64,000 bases of DNA from Candidatus Poribacteria bacterium (GTDB lineage Bacteria > Poribacteria > WGA-4E > PCPOR2b). The DNA is taken from contig PYIZ01000010.1 in assembly GCA_003635265.1 (NCBI GenBank), positions 388,576 to 452,575 on the forward strand, in the 5' to 3' direction. Shown one piece after another: positions 17,570 through 27,025 of this stretch; the first letter of the stretch is position 1, and every line of letters begins with the position of its first letter. Under the pieces are notes generated by a model. That model searched no databases, was not told where the DNA came from, and worked only from the letters and a program-made list of their open reading frames with translations. A program made the position numbers and the translations under genes.

Positions 17570-17589
17570 TTGCAAGAAAATCTGTGCAA
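17570..17589. promoter_or_regulatory. Inverted repeat upstream of the sigma-54 promoter
   Basis: TTGCA-N10-TGCAA about 22 bp upstream of the -24 element on the minus strand. It is a possible activator site but closer than most enhancer sites and only loosely like NtrC consensus (TGCACC...GGTGCA). Confidence 0.3.
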
Positions 17590-17737
17590 GGAGGGCAGAA
17601 ACAGTAGGTGGGTTTAATCTTTGAGACGATTATTTTTTGGGGATTGTCGCTGGGAGGTTGACACAGTTTTCACTAATCTGCTGAAAATTCAAGCAGCGTA
17701 TTGCCTAAAATTTCAACTTAAATTGCTAGTTGCAAAA

Positions 17738-17776
17738 CCAATCGTAGAGACGAAGGAAACTCGCCCCTACGATTGG
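17738..17776. repeat. Dispersed hairpin CCAATCGTAG
   Basis: Perfect 10-bp arms (CCAATCGTAG 17738-17747, CTACGATTGG 17767-17776) around GAGACGA...TCGCCC. The AATCGTAGAG(G/A)CGA word recurs at 33837-33850. Placed after the TorF-like gene, it may also slow transcription there. Confidence 0.65.
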
Positions 17777-17843
17777 GCGCTTATCTGCGAACACCGGGCG
17801 TGTCTTACATAAGCGTTAATATGCACCAGATATTCCAGTGCTT

Positions 17844-18587
17844 TTAATCAATACTGAATGAAGTGCCAATAGTGACATACGACATCTTCAGATCCGAGTC
17901 AGGATTATAACCAATATTGAAGCTGACGGATGTTTCTGCATCACCGGGAATGGTGTACGAAATACTTGGCGTGATGTCAACTAGCGCAGCACCTTCCGTT
18001 CCATAAAACTCACTCTCGCCAAGGACGAGGCCGGCCGTCAGTCCAATCCCCAAGTTCTTATAGCTGGTTCCAAGACTCGGCGCAAGATACATCGAACTAT
18101 CGTCGTCACCAGCAAGGTTCATATAGAAAGTGATACTGTTGTCAATCGGCAACGCACTGATACTAACACCTGCATTGGCTTCAAGCACATGACCCTCTGC
18201 GAACGGAAAACTGTTTGGAATCACGTAGTCAATAACACCCGCACTGACATCAACGGCTCCAAGGCTAGCACCGAGGTATACCGTGTAATCTATCTCGCTG
18301 TTATCATCGCCATCTTCAATACCTTGACTATACCAGACATTGGCACCAACGGCGACAGGTCCAGCGGTGTACGAGACATCAACAGAAGGTTGCATAAAAC
18401 TTGTCCCCGCACCTGCACTAGCACCCCGCCAATAATAGGCACTTGCATAGGTGGCGTCAATTGCGATGGCAAGGGGTGAGGCTGAACCTTCTTCCTCTGC
18501 CACTACTGTCATGGTGCCTGCAATAGAGACTAATACGAAAACGGCTACGATATACCAATACCATGCGACGTGCATCTTATGTTTCAT
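17844..18587 (-). CDS. TorF-family putative porin
   Basis: 247 residues: a signal anchor (YIVAVFVLVSIAGTMTVVA), then LAIAIDATYASAYYWRGASA, GTSFMQPSVDVSY and VWYSQGIEDGDDNSEIDYTV, the pattern of the TorF/Gcw_chp barrel family (TIGR02001). The C-terminus ends in a strand with a final hydrophobic residue. AAGGAGATAACCG precedes the ATG. It has its own sigma-54 promoter 90 bp upstream, almost identical to that of the urea operon, so the two porins are likely induced together under nitrogen limitation. Substrate unknown. Confidence 0.82.
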   Translation of the reverse strand: MKHKMHVAWYWYIVAVFVLVSIAGTMTVVAEEEGSASPLAIAIDATYASAYYWRGASAGAGTSFMQPSVDVSYTAGPVAVGANVWYSQGIEDGDDNSEIDYTVYLGASLGAVDVSAGVIDYVIPNSFPFAEGHVLEANAGVSISALPIDNSITFYMNLAGDDDSSMYLAPSLGTSYKNLGIGLTAGLVLGESEFYGTEGAALVDITPSISYTIPGDAETSVSFNIGYNPDSDLKMSYVTIGTSFSID

Positions 18588-18672
18588 CGGTTATCTCCTT
18601 TGCAATGCTCGTTTTTCGATCGAGCGAATTACGTATCCTTCCCAGTTCAACAATAAACCTCGACAACGATAA

Positions 18673-18693
18673 ATTGGCAAAAAACATGCCAAA
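18673..18693 (-). promoter_or_regulatory. Sigma-54 promoter of the TorF-like porin gene
   Basis: Minus strand TTTGGCATGTTTTTTGCCAA with GG at 18690-18689 and GC at 18678-18677, GG-N10-GC. It differs from the urea-operon promoter at only one base across the core. Start of transcription expected near 18665, about 80 nt before the ATG. Confidence 0.75.
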
Positions 18694-18931
18694 GGTTGTC
18701 TGAGCGCTTTCTATAGCGTGAAAACCTTTATAAGACAAGCAGAAACGACGAGAGGTTTAATTTTTTTAAATTTTTCGTTTAGTGCACCATAATCGAATAG
18801 TATATACAGTTCCCATTAAGCCGCCGAAAATTGAGGTATCAAATCACCTAAATTTTAAGCTGATGCCATTATTCTTGTAGTTCAAGATTCATACTATGCA
18901 TCGCGCGTCACGTTTCACGCTTAATTTCAAC

Positions 18932-18960
18932 TTGACAAACCACCCTGACTTTGCTAGATT
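18932..18960 (+). promoter_or_regulatory. Sigma-70 promoter of the Ldh2-type gene
   Basis: TTGACA (18932-18937), 17-bp spacer, TAGATT (18955-18960), followed by the AGGAGG-ATACC-ATG of the gene at 19011. A near-consensus -35 box and ideal spacing. Confidence 0.65.
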
Positions 18961-19010
18961 AAAGCCACAGATAGACACGCACTACATTCATACCAGACTA
19001 GGAGGATACC

Positions 19011-20060
19011 ATGCCGACCATTTCAGCCGAACAATTAAGAGAAATTGCTTCTCAACTCCTTCAGGGTGCCGGTGCCAGCGAAGAGGAAGCGTCAATCATC
19101 TCTCGCCACTCTATGGGTGCCAATCTCGCGGGGCACGACTCACACGGAATCATCGCCATTCCCGGTTATATCGATCGGATAAAACGGGGCCACATTGTAC
19201 CGGGCGCCCCCTTCGAGATCATCCAAGAAACCAGTGTTACCACAGTTATCAACGGTAACTGGGGATTCGGATACGTCGTCTCGGAGCGAGCGATGCAAAT
19301 CACGATAGATAAAGCTAAACAACACGGCGTCGCAGCCACCACCGTCTACCAGCAAAGCCACGTTGGGCGCGTAGCAGACTACCCCATCATGGCGGCTAAT
19401 GCAGATCTTATCGGCATGATGACCGCCGATTCCGGACGTACCAGCAAATCGGTCGCACCATTCGGCGGTAAAGAGGCACGCCTCGGCACAAATCCCATCT
19501 GTATCGCGATGCCCAGCGATCTGGAGGGCCCCCTGTTCATAGATATGGCGACCAGTGCTGTTGCGGGAGGCAAAATCAATGTGGCGCGTACGCGTGGGAC
19601 CGAAATTCCAGAAGGTTGGATTCTTGATAAGGATGGCAACCAGACCACAGATCCTGAAGACCTTGGGCGGGGTGGCGTTCAACTCCCACTGGGCGGTCCA
19701 GAGGGACATAAGGGATACGGACTATCGGTAATGGTTGAGATCTTTTCAGGCATTCTCACAGGTCTCGGTTTTGGGCATGATCCGGCGGGGAAGCATAACG
19801 ACGGTTGTTTCATGGCAGCCTTTAACGTTGATGCCTTCCGTTCCCTCGCTGAATTCAAGAAAGAGGTCGCAGAATTCGCTGCTTATCTGAAGAGCTGCCC
19901 ACCGGCGAGCGGCTTCACGGAAGTCTTCTATCCCGGCGAGTTGGAACATCTGCGAACTCAGCAGAAGTTACAGGAAGGCATTTTCATCGAAGATGCCACA
20001 TGGAACACCCTTAAATCTTTGGCAGAGGAGTACGGCATCACCTCCTCACTCGGTTTCTAA
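19011..20060 (+). CDS. Ldh2-type (malate/L-lactate/ureidoglycolate) dehydrogenase
   Basis: 349 residues of the NAD(P)-dependent Ldh2/YlbC/AllD family, which oxidises 2-hydroxy acids. Family marks: SRHSMGANLAGHDSHGI with the catalytic His in DSHG, then GRTSKSVAPFGGKEARLGTN and GGPEGHKGYGLSVMVEI. AllD-type ureidoglycolate dehydrogenase belongs here too, and the neighbouring urea genes make that worth keeping in mind, but nothing in the sequence decides between malate, lactate, sulfolactate and ureidoglycolate. AGGAGG lies 5 nt before the ATG. Confidence 0.88.
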   Translation: MPTISAEQLREIASQLLQGAGASEEEASIISRHSMGANLAGHDSHGIIAIPGYIDRIKRGHIVPGAPFEIIQETSVTTVINGNWGFGYVVSERAMQITIDKAKQHGVAATTVYQQSHVGRVADYPIMAANADLIGMMTADSGRTSKSVAPFGGKEARLGTNPICIAMPSDLEGPLFIDMATSAVAGGKINVARTRGTEIPEGWILDKDGNQTTDPEDLGRGGVQLPLGGPEGHKGYGLSVMVEIFSGILTGLGFGHDPAGKHNDGCFMAAFNVDAFRSLAEFKKEVAEFAAYLKSCPPASGFTEVFYPGELEHLRTQQKLQEGIFIEDATWNTLKSLAEEYGITSSLGF

Positions 20061-20102
20061 CATCGAATACTAACTCGCCTTACCACCTAAACGGCTACCT
20101 AG

Positions 20103-20243
20103 CCCGTAGGTCGGGATTCGTATATCGACAGTATATTGTTGGGTTTCACTCCATCTATCTATAGGCGGATCCTATGGAAAAGCGGAACCTCTATCGTGGT
20201 TGATAGACATTCACCTTTAACCGTTCAACCCAACCTACGTACG
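20103..20243. repeat. Dispersed repeat, GTAGGTCGGGAT and split GTTGGGTT hairpin
   Basis: CCCGTAGGTCGGGAT starts it, then ATATTGTTGGGTTTCAC as at 4293. Here the second arm, CCGTTCAACCCAACCTACG, is about 80 bp away (arms GTTGGGTT 20138-20145, AACCCAAC 20227-20234), whereas it is 17 bp away at 4298-4329. The extra 60 bp contains ATAGGCGGATCCTAT, a near-palindrome. It lies between two convergent genes. Confidence 0.65.
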
Positions 20244-20280
20244 GTCAAATGACAACAGGGTTTAGCGATTGAGGTGAATA

Positions 20281-21108
20281 TTACTCAGCTTTAACCGCAG
20301 CGCGATCCGCAGCGATCCACTCCTCCCACCGATCCTCATCTGGCGCCAAAAATCCCGAATTACAGCGTGGCTGCAACTGAGTATCAACCCCCAGAAGCCG
20401 CATCAGTCGGTGGTCGTCACGCTCCTGTGCCTCCGCAAGAAGACGCTGTGTCAACGGACCATTGTGGTTATCGGTATGCTTGAGCCACGTCGAATTGTAG
20501 TAAATACTGAAAAAGTACCGTAAACCATCGGCACTGTTCGGCGTCCCCGAATGAATGAGATGGTTGTGTGTCACAACAACATCACCAGCCTTCATATAGA
20601 GTAGAGTCTCATCCGGATGCGGCTTATTCCGATCTTCTACGTCTATCGTAATCGGCTGCCGATGGGACCCCGCAATCACCCGCAACGGACCATATTCATC
20701 CGTTAAATCCTGCAAATAACTGATCGCATTCGAGGCAAGTGGACGCTCGTAGATATCCTTTTGCGGCACTTTTGCCCATCGATCCCGGTGCCAACCGGAC
20801 GCCCGACCTTCAGTCTGTTTCTTGGGCACGCTCGGAAACGCAGCGAGGGTGAGGTTATCGAGCTGCACAAACGGACCCATCACCATCTCCAAAAAGTCGA
20901 GTATTGTCGGATGCTTCACCGCGGGCCACATCAATTTTGGGGCATATTCAAGCATGTTCCCAAACCAAGTTTGCCCGTCATAATCCTCCATTAACTCTCC
21001 ATGTCTTTCACGCCAGCTCTGCATCTGTGGCTCCGTGAACAAACCCTCAAAAACGGTGAAACCATTTGCCTTGTACTCTTCCAAACGTTGATTCAAATCT
21101 TGGGGCAT
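20281..21108 (-). CDS. Phytanoyl-CoA dioxygenase (PhyH) family protein
   Basis: 275 residues from the ATG at 21108 with GAGGAG six bases upstream. Iron ligands His107-x-Asp109 (SGWHRDRW) and His186 (HNHLIHSG), with Arg197 for 2-oxoglutarate, are in place. The sequence KPHPDETLLYMKAGDVVVTHN is typical of PhyH proteins of environmental bacteria. It lies convergent to the Ldh2 gene and divergent from the D-2-hydroxyacid dehydrogenase gene, in a neighbourhood of catabolic redox enzymes. Substrate unknown. Confidence 0.88.
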   Translation of the reverse strand: MPQDLNQRLEEYKANGFTVFEGLFTEPQMQSWRERHGELMEDYDGQTWFGNMLEYAPKLMWPAVKHPTILDFLEMVMGPFVQLDNLTLAAFPSVPKKQTEGRASGWHRDRWAKVPQKDIYERPLASNAISYLQDLTDEYGPLRVIAGSHRQPITIDVEDRNKPHPDETLLYMKAGDVVVTHNHLIHSGTPNSADGLRYFFSIYYNSTWLKHTDNHNGPLTQRLLAEAQERDDHRLMRLLGVDTQLQPRCNSGFLAPDEDRWEEWIAADRAAVKAE

Positions 21109-21172
21109 TTTTATCTCCTCTTCACTATAACCAGAACTCACTTTGCAAAAAAATAGGTTTAAGATTAGCCGT

Positions 21173-21186
21173 AGATATGGTATACT
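21173..21186 (+). promoter_or_regulatory. Extended -10 promoter, likely for the gene at 21349
   Basis: TG-G-TATACT (TG 21178-21179, TATACT 21181-21186) is an extended -10 box; the -35 is poor (TTTAAG). It would give a leader of about 155 nt before the ATG at 21349. Confidence 0.35.
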
Positions 21187-21348
21187 GCCTGCCGCCGGAA
21201 ATCGAATTTTATGGTGGATTAACGCCCCGACAAACCGGGCGATTCAAATCGCAATTTTATACGCTGCTAAGTATACCATGTTACGATTCTCAGAAACCAC
21301 GCTTTTGAGAGAAATTTGCTCATATATACGAAGGAGAACATACCGTAG

Positions 21349-22311
21349 ATGAAGATTTTGGTCGGACCCAACCACATGAAACTCGAAGAGGGAATCCCCG
21401 AATTCGAGAAAACTTATCCTCACATAGAATTTATCCACTGTGCCAAACCAGAAGATGCACCAAGCCTTATCACGGATGCCGATGTCTATATCGGGTGGCT
21501 CAATCGTGACCTCTTCTTAGCTGCCAAAAACATCAAATGGATTCAGTCCCCTAGTTCTGGGGTAGACTATTTTGTCTCCATCCCCGAACTGGTGGAGAGC
21601 GATGTCCTGCTCACCAGTGCAAGTGGTACTCACGCTGCGTGCGTCGCAGAAAGCGCGATCGCCATGATCCTCGCCTTCACACGCGGCATCAGAGATTCTA
21701 TCTTGGCACAACAACATAAACAGTGGGCAATACGTAAAATTCGCCCCAAGATGCTAGAACTGACCAACAGCACCATGGGCATCATCGGATTTGGAAATAT
21801 CGGACGTGAGATCGCCAAACGGGGAAGTGCGTTCGACATGCGAATCATCGCCGTTGACCTCTATCCGGGTGACAAGCCGGACTACGTCAGTGAGGTGTGG
21901 GGGTTTGATCGACTCGACGACCTGTTACGCGAATCTGACTACCTGCTAATCGCTGTTCCTCGTACGCCGGAGACGCGCGGCATGATTGGGGCGGAACAGA
22001 TAGCGCTGATGAAACCTACAGCAATGCTAGTGCCTATGTCACGGGGTGGGATCGTTGACGAAGCAGCAATGGCAGCGGCGTTGCGTGAGGGGCGACTAGC
22101 CGCAGCAGCAATGGATGTTTTTGCAACAGAACCGCTGCCCGAAGACAGTGAACTGTGGGAAATGGAAAATGTTTTAATCGCGCCGCACGTTTCTGGCGGC
22201 ACACAGTTTGAGGGGCAGTATGTCCGTGAGATCTTCGGTGAAAATATCGGACGCTTCGTGCGCGGAGAACTACCGTTGCGCAACCAGGTCGACAAAAGCG
22301 CCGGATTCTAA
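21349..22311 (+). CDS. D-2-hydroxyacid dehydrogenase, NAD-binding
   Basis: 320 residues of the D-isomer-specific 2-hydroxyacid dehydrogenase family. The nucleotide fold is GxGxxG at 147-152 (IIGFGNIGREI). The substrate-side motifs LVPMSRGGIVDEAAM and the acid-base His in APHVSGGT are present, and PRTPETRGMIG contains the usual catalytic region Arg. Reduces or oxidises 2-keto/2-hydroxy acids. It is followed 12 nt later by a Gfo/Idh gene, so the two form an operon, perhaps with sugar-acid metabolism as the common theme. Confidence 0.9.
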   Translation: MKILVGPNHMKLEEGIPEFEKTYPHIEFIHCAKPEDAPSLITDADVYIGWLNRDLFLAAKNIKWIQSPSSGVDYFVSIPELVESDVLLTSASGTHAACVAESAIAMILAFTRGIRDSILAQQHKQWAIRKIRPKMLELTNSTMGIIGFGNIGREIAKRGSAFDMRIIAVDLYPGDKPDYVSEVWGFDRLDDLLRESDYLLIAVPRTPETRGMIGAEQIALMKPTAMLVPMSRGGIVDEAAMAAALREGRLAAAAMDVFATEPLPEDSELWEMENVLIAPHVSGGTQFEGQYVREIFGENIGRFVRGELPLRNQVDKSAGF

Positions 22312-22323
22312 GGGGATACGCAG

Positions 22324-23319
22324 ATGGATAAACTAGGCGTCGGGTTGATTGGCAGTGATGTCCATGTATCTGGATATATCTCAGCGTTTACGGCTTGTCC
22401 TAATGTTGAACTGATCGGCGTTGCAGACGATGACGCAGATACGGCACAAGATCTGTGTCGTCAAGGTCAAATGAAGTTTGCTACGACCAACTATCAGCAA
22501 CTATTGGACGACGCAGATATCCAGATTGTCTTGGTCTGCACTCCAGATCTTTTTCACGCTGAACACGCCATTGCGGCCCTTCGGGCGGGAAAGCATGTCC
22601 TATGTGAGAAACCGATGGCAGTCGATATAGAAAGCTGCCGCAAATTGGTGCAAACGGTGGACGAAACCGGGCTCACGTTTATGGCGAGCCAGTTCATGCG
22701 CTTTGAACCTATTTACAGACGGATTAAACAAATTTACGATAGCGACGAGATCGGGCGTGCCTTTTTCGTCGAAGGTAGCTACATCCACGATATGCGTTCT
22801 CTCTACAATCCAGTAACTTGGCGGTCTCATCCGCAGACCGCTCAGAACATCCTAATCGGGGGCGGCTGCCACCCCTTCGATCTACTCCGGTGGACAGTCG
22901 GCGCTGACGTTACAGAAGTCTACGCCTATTCCAATGGGTATGCCGCCCAAGATTTTCCGCTCGATGACTGTTACATCTTCACCTTTCAGTTTGAGAACGG
23001 ATGTATCGGCAAAGTGCTCGTCACCAGTGGCTGCAAAGGTCGTGGGATGGGCGAGGGATTTCTCTCTATCTACGGCACGGAAGGAACGATCTGGAAAAAC
23101 CGTATCCACCATCCCGATGGGCGCACAGAAGAAATTGTAGCAGAAGACGGAAACGCAATTCAGGAAATAGTTTCTCATTTCGTTGACTGCGTGATTAACG
23201 GGACACAACCACTGATTGATGTGCGAGAAGGTGCAAAAACCGTTTCAGCCTTGGCCGCAGGTGTAGAGTCCGCAGCAACAGGGAAGCCAGTAAAGGTCAT
23301 CAACCAGTTCGATGAATAA
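22324..23319 (+). CDS. Gfo/Idh/MocA family oxidoreductase
   Basis: 331 residues: an N-terminal Rossmann domain (GVGLIGSDVHVSGY; the usual glycine pattern is slightly altered), the EKP motif in HVLCEKPMAVD with the catalytic Lys, and a C-terminal alpha/beta domain with GGGCHPFDLLRW containing the conserved Asp/His region. NAD(P)-dependent enzymes of this family act on sugars, inositols and their derivatives. Operon partner of the D-2-hydroxyacid dehydrogenase. It ends 78 nt before selA. Confidence 0.9.
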   Translation: MDKLGVGLIGSDVHVSGYISAFTACPNVELIGVADDDADTAQDLCRQGQMKFATTNYQQLLDDADIQIVLVCTPDLFHAEHAIAALRAGKHVLCEKPMAVDIESCRKLVQTVDETGLTFMASQFMRFEPIYRRIKQIYDSDEIGRAFFVEGSYIHDMRSLYNPVTWRSHPQTAQNILIGGGCHPFDLLRWTVGADVTEVYAYSNGYAAQDFPLDDCYIFTFQFENGCIGKVLVTSGCKGRGMGEGFLSIYGTEGTIWKNRIHHPDGRTEEIVAEDGNAIQEIVSHFVDCVINGTQPLIDVREGAKTVSALAAGVESAATGKPVKVINQFDE

Positions 23320-23396
23320 ATTCATTCCCCATCGTTCACTGAACTAATGTATTAACTTCGCGTCTGCGGTGGAGTCAACATAGATTAGAAAAACCT

Positions 23397-24842
23397 ATGT
23401 CTGTGAAAAAATTAACCCCAGAACAGGGAGAGGCTTTACGCCGTATCCCTGCCATTGAACAGCTGCTCTCCGGCGAACCGTTCCTCACTATGCAGGAACA
23501 CTACTCGCGAGATCTCATAACGGAAGCGTTGCGTACTGTCACCGCTGAGATTCGGGGGCAAATTCTAAATGCCGAGATTGTGGAACCTCCCGATGAATCG
23601 GCGTATGCAGCACTTGTCCGTGCGGAACTCGAATCCCTAACCGCTCCTACACTCCGTCCAATTGTCAATGCCACCGGCACAATCACACACACCAATCTCG
23701 GCAGATCACTGCTTAGTGCTTCGGCATCTGAAAGCCTCGCTCAAGCTGCTGCCAACTATGTGAATCTGGAATATGACCTCAATACCGGTGGACGTGGACA
23801 CCGAGACAAACTGACCGAACCATTGTTGCAACGATTGACAGGGTGCGAAGCGTCGACAATCGTGAACAACAACGCAGCCGCTGTACTACTTGCGCTGAAT
23901 ACCCTAGCACGTGGCAAAGAGGTCATCGTCTCCCGCGGCGAACTCATCGAGATTGGTGGAGCGTTCCGCATTCCTGATGTGATGGAAGCGAGCGGCACCA
24001 TCTTGCGCGAGGTAGGGACAACGAACCGGACGCACCTTCGAGACTACGAAAACGCAATTAACGAAAATACGGCGCTGATGCTCAAGGTACATCCAAGCAA
24101 CTACAAGGTTGTAGGATTTGCTTCAACCCCTACAATGGAAGAAATCACCGAACTTGGTCAGCAGTACGACGTCCCAACGATGGAAGATCTCGGTAGCGGT
24201 TCGTTGATTGATCTAACCCGTTACGGTTTGCCCTATGAGCCGGTGGTGCGTGAAAGGATAAATGCCGGGGTCGATGTCGTTACCTTCAGCGGCGACAAGT
24301 TGCTCGGCGGATCGCAAGCGGGAATTATCGTAGGTCGGCTAGATGCAATCGAGAAAATTCGCAAGAATCCACTGATGCGCGCACTGCGCGTCGGAAAACT
24401 CACCATCGCTGCACTCGAAGCCACCTTGAGGCTCTACCTTAACGAAAAGGACTTGACCGAAAAACTACCGATGCTTCAGCGCTATACCCGGTCAATGACC
24501 GACCTCCGTGAGACCGCAGAAAAACTCGCCAATTTCCTTCGTCATATCTTCAGAGACGCAATCGAAGTGACGGTTGAAGAGAGCACCGCACAGCTCGGCA
24601 GCGGCTCGCTCCCCGTCGACACCCTGCCGAGCCTCGCAATTTGCATACATTCGCCGCAAATCTCCGCCGAAACCGTCGCGGCGCATTTCCGAGCGCAACC
24701 GATACCAGTAATTGGTCGCGTGCAGGACGAGCGGTTCCGACTCGATGTTCGGACGGTCGTTGGGAAGGAATTGGTATGGATTGCCGACGCAGCAAAGGGC
24801 ATGATGGAAAAACTCCAAGCAGAATTGGATCATTTGACCTAG
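23397..24842 (+). CDS. selA: L-seryl-tRNA(Sec) selenium transferase
   Basis: 481-residue PLP enzyme that turns seryl-tRNA(Sec) into selenocysteyl-tRNA(Sec) with selenophosphate. The PLP lysine is Lys301 in [13 protein letters not shown]. Other marks: [29 protein letters not shown] and [18 protein letters not shown]. Length is normal. It is followed by selB after 15 nt and then tRNA-Sec, giving a cassette. selD for selenophosphate synthesis is not in the window. Confidence 0.97.
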   Translation: MSVKKLTPEQGEALRRIPAIEQLLSGEPFLTMQEHYSRDLITEALRTVTAEIRGQILNAEIVEPPDESAYAALVRAELESLTAPTLRPIVNATGTITHTNLGRSLLSASASESLAQAAANYVNLEYDLNTGGRGHRDKLTEPLLQRLTGCEASTIVNNNAAAVLLALNTLARGKEVIVSRGELIEIGGAFRIPDVMEASGTILREVGTTNRTHLRDYENAINENTALMLKVHPSNYKVVGFASTPTMEEITELGQQYDVPTMEDLGSGSLIDLTRYGLPYEPVVRERINAGVDVVTFSGDKLLGGSQAGIIVGRLDAIEKIRKNPLMRALRVGKLTIAALEATLRLYLNEKDLTEKLPMLQRYTRSMTDLRETAEKLANFLRHIFRDAIEVTVEESTAQLGSGSLPVDTLPSLAICIHSPQISAETVAAHFRAQPIPVIGRVQDERFRLDVRTVVGKELVWIADAAKGMMEKLQAELDHLT

Positions 24843-24857
24843 AGGGGACAGAACATT

Positions 24858-26780
24858 ATGCGACATGTCATCATGGGCACCGCTGGACACGTTGACCATG
24901 GCAAATCTGCGTTGATACACGCCCTCACCGGCATCGAAACCGATCGGCTCAAAGAGGAAAAGGAGCGTGGACTATCGATTGAGTTGGGATTTGCCTACTT
25001 CGACCTGCCCGATGGATCACGTGCCGGAATCGTTGATGTTCCCGGTCATGAGCGGTTTATCCGAAACATGCTCTCAGGCGCATACGGGATGGACATGGTG
25101 CTGCTCGTTGTTGACGCAAAGGAAGGGGTGCAGGAGCAGACGCTGGAACATCTGGAGATTCTCGATCTTCTCGGTATTTCGACCGGCATTCTCGTCATGA
25201 CTAAGGTAGATCTGGTGACACCGGACCAGTTGGGGGAATCCGCCGAGATGTCCCAAGAGATGTTGGTCGGAACAACCCTCGAAGGCTCACCCACCGTCCA
25301 CGTCTCAGCGGTGACAGGCGAAGGCTTAGATGAACTCAAGCGTACAATCGTGGCTTGTGTTAATACGGAGGCGCAAACAGAGCGGCATAATGGTATCCCA
25401 CGCTTGTATGTAGATCGTGCCTTTTCGATGACAGGGTTTGGCGCAGTAGTGACGGGTACGCTGATGGGCGGCACAATCCAACGCGAACAGCGCCTAGTCA
25501 TGCTGCCCCAAGGACAAGAAGCACGTGTCCGCGGCGTTCAGGTTCATAACGAACAAGCTGAAAATGCACAGTCAGGACAACGAACAGCGCTGAACCTGTC
25601 GGGCATCACCAAAGACGAAATCGAGCGCGGGAATGTTCTCTGCCCCAGCGGATTTTCTGAAGTCACCGACAACATTGATGTATCACTTAATATCCTGTCC
25701 TCTTTTCCAAGAATGCTTGAGCACTGGACGCGCCTGCGGTTTTATCTTGGAACAAGCGAGACGTTCTGCCGGGCAATTCTACTGATGGACGAAGCAGTCT
25801 TGCCGGGTGATTCGACGCAACTCCAGTTACGCCTTGAGACACCAATTTTGACCTTCAAGGGAGATCGGTTTATCGTGCGTGACTTCTCAGCCCAATACAC
25901 GATCGGCGGTGGGCGAGTGATTAATCCGTTTGCCCCACGCCACAAACGATTCACAGAAGAAACGCTGGGAACCCTAACAGTGTGGGAAGGTGCTGATGAT
26001 GCAGAAGTTGTGAAATTGGTATTGGCACAAAGTCGTGACCTCTGTGTGCCCGAAGAATTTCTCCACTACTACCTGCCTTTTGCCGATGCAGATTTCAGAG
26101 CATTACTGAAGGATCTTGAGGAGAGTCAGGAGATAGTTCGCTGGAGAGGAGGTACGCCGCTTGTTTCTGCGATGGACCGGACGAAACAGGTACAAGCAAA
26201 TCTGATTGACACTTTGGGGAATTTCCATGCGGATCAACCGCTTGCACCCGGTCAAAATACGTCGCAACTTCGTCTCCAACTCGGTCTTGACGAAATCGGC
26301 TTCGAGAAAATTGTCGATCAGCTAATTCGCCAGAAAGAGATCGTCACCGATGGGAATCTGTTACGCCTAGCATCGCATCAAATCCAGTTCTCAGGGGAGG
26401 AAGAGGATATCAAGGAAAAGGTCGAAGGAATCTTCCTCGACGCCGGCATCAACACCCCAGCCATGAATGAATTGACCGCCCAGTTATCGGAATATCCACC
26501 GCAGTCGGTGCAGCAGACCTTTTACGCGCTGATGAACCTCGGACGATTCATTAGAATTGGGGATGATCTCTTTATTCATATCCAGATGTTTGATGCGATT
26601 GTAAATTCGCTTACCGATTACTTGGAAAAAAATGATATAATAACTGTCGCTGAATTTCGGGAACTCGCACAAACCAGCAGGAAATATGCTGTACCCTTTC
26701 TCGAATACTGCGATGGGCAAGGACTGACGATCCGCGAAGGGAACCATCGACGGCTGCGGAAATCTCAGCGTCAGGTGTAG
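24858..26780 (+). CDS. selB: Selenocysteine-specific elongation factor
   Basis: 640-residue GTPase that brings Sec-tRNA to UGA codons marked by a SECIS hairpin. G1 [13 protein letters not shown] (5-17), G3 DVPGHERF, G4 TKVDL and the EF-Tu-like domains 2 and 3 are clear. The C-terminal 250 residues are the winged-helix repeats that bind SECIS RNA (SELB-type; [20 protein letters not shown] is the last one). The selA stop is 15 nt upstream. tRNA-Sec lies about 100 nt downstream. Confidence 0.97.
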   Translation: MRHVIMGTAGHVDHGKSALIHALTGIETDRLKEEKERGLSIELGFAYFDLPDGSRAGIVDVPGHERFIRNMLSGAYGMDMVLLVVDAKEGVQEQTLEHLEILDLLGISTGILVMTKVDLVTPDQLGESAEMSQEMLVGTTLEGSPTVHVSAVTGEGLDELKRTIVACVNTEAQTERHNGIPRLYVDRAFSMTGFGAVVTGTLMGGTIQREQRLVMLPQGQEARVRGVQVHNEQAENAQSGQRTALNLSGITKDEIERGNVLCPSGFSEVTDNIDVSLNILSSFPRMLEHWTRLRFYLGTSETFCRAILLMDEAVLPGDSTQLQLRLETPILTFKGDRFIVRDFSAQYTIGGGRVINPFAPRHKRFTEETLGTLTVWEGADDAEVVKLVLAQSRDLCVPEEFLHYYLPFADADFRALLKDLEESQEIVRWRGGTPLVSAMDRTKQVQANLIDTLGNFHADQPLAPGQNTSQLRLQLGLDEIGFEKIVDQLIRQKEIVTDGNLLRLASHQIQFSGEEEDIKEKVEGIFLDAGINTPAMNELTAQLSEYPPQSVQQTFYALMNLGRFIRIGDDLFIHIQMFDAIVNSLTDYLEKNDIITVAEFRELAQTSRKYAVPFLEYCDGQGLTIREGNHRRLRKSQRQV

Positions 26781-26883
26781 CGAGCGACCTCTTCCGATCA
26801 GGAAAACTTTCAATGTCAGAGGGAAAATGGAAAAAACACAAAAAATCAGGTGAATTAAACAAAAATTGTGCAAATTGCTCTCT

Positions 26884-26977
26884 GGGAGGGGATAGGGTCC
26901 GGTGGCTCTACTGGTCTTCAAAACCAGCTTGCCCATGCAAGTGGGTAGGTGGGTTCGACTCCCACCCTCTCCCGCCA
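26884..26977 (+). tRNA. selC: tRNA-Sec (anticodon UCA)
   Basis: 94 nt including an encoded CCA. The acceptor stem has 8 bp (GGGAGGGG with CCTCTCCC, one G-U), discriminator G, a long variable arm (GCTTGCCCATGCAAGTGGG region) and the anticodon stem-loop CTGGT-CTTCAAA-ACCAG with anticodon TCA. The extended acceptor stem and extra arm are specific for selenocysteine tRNA. Its place right behind selA-selB confirms a selenoprotein-making organism. Confidence 0.96.
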
Positions 26978-27025
26978 CACTGTTTCATCTCATGATGCCA
27001 ATCACCTTGAAAAAGACTACAAAAG

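Larger units (their letters stand above)
17381..17843. other. Intergenic region between the two porin genes
   Basis: No convincing gene is seen in these 463 bp. It holds the sigma-54 promoter at 17529-17548, a TTGCA-N10-TGCAA inverted repeat upstream of it (17570-17589) and the CCAATCGTAG hairpin at 17738-17776 near the end of the second porin gene. Confidence 0.6.
18588..19010. other. Intergenic region with divergent promoters
   Basis: 423 bp between the TorF-like gene (minus) and the Ldh2 gene (plus). It carries the sigma-54 promoter at 18673-18693, a copy of the TCACGTTTCACGCTT word at 18905-18922 and a sigma-70 promoter at 18932-18960. No further gene is apparent. Confidence 0.6.

Noticed and set aside
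17570..17589. Certain NtrC binding site
   Set aside because: The inverted repeat is real, but its sequence and closeness to the promoter do not match NtrC sites well enough; kept only as a weak candidate.
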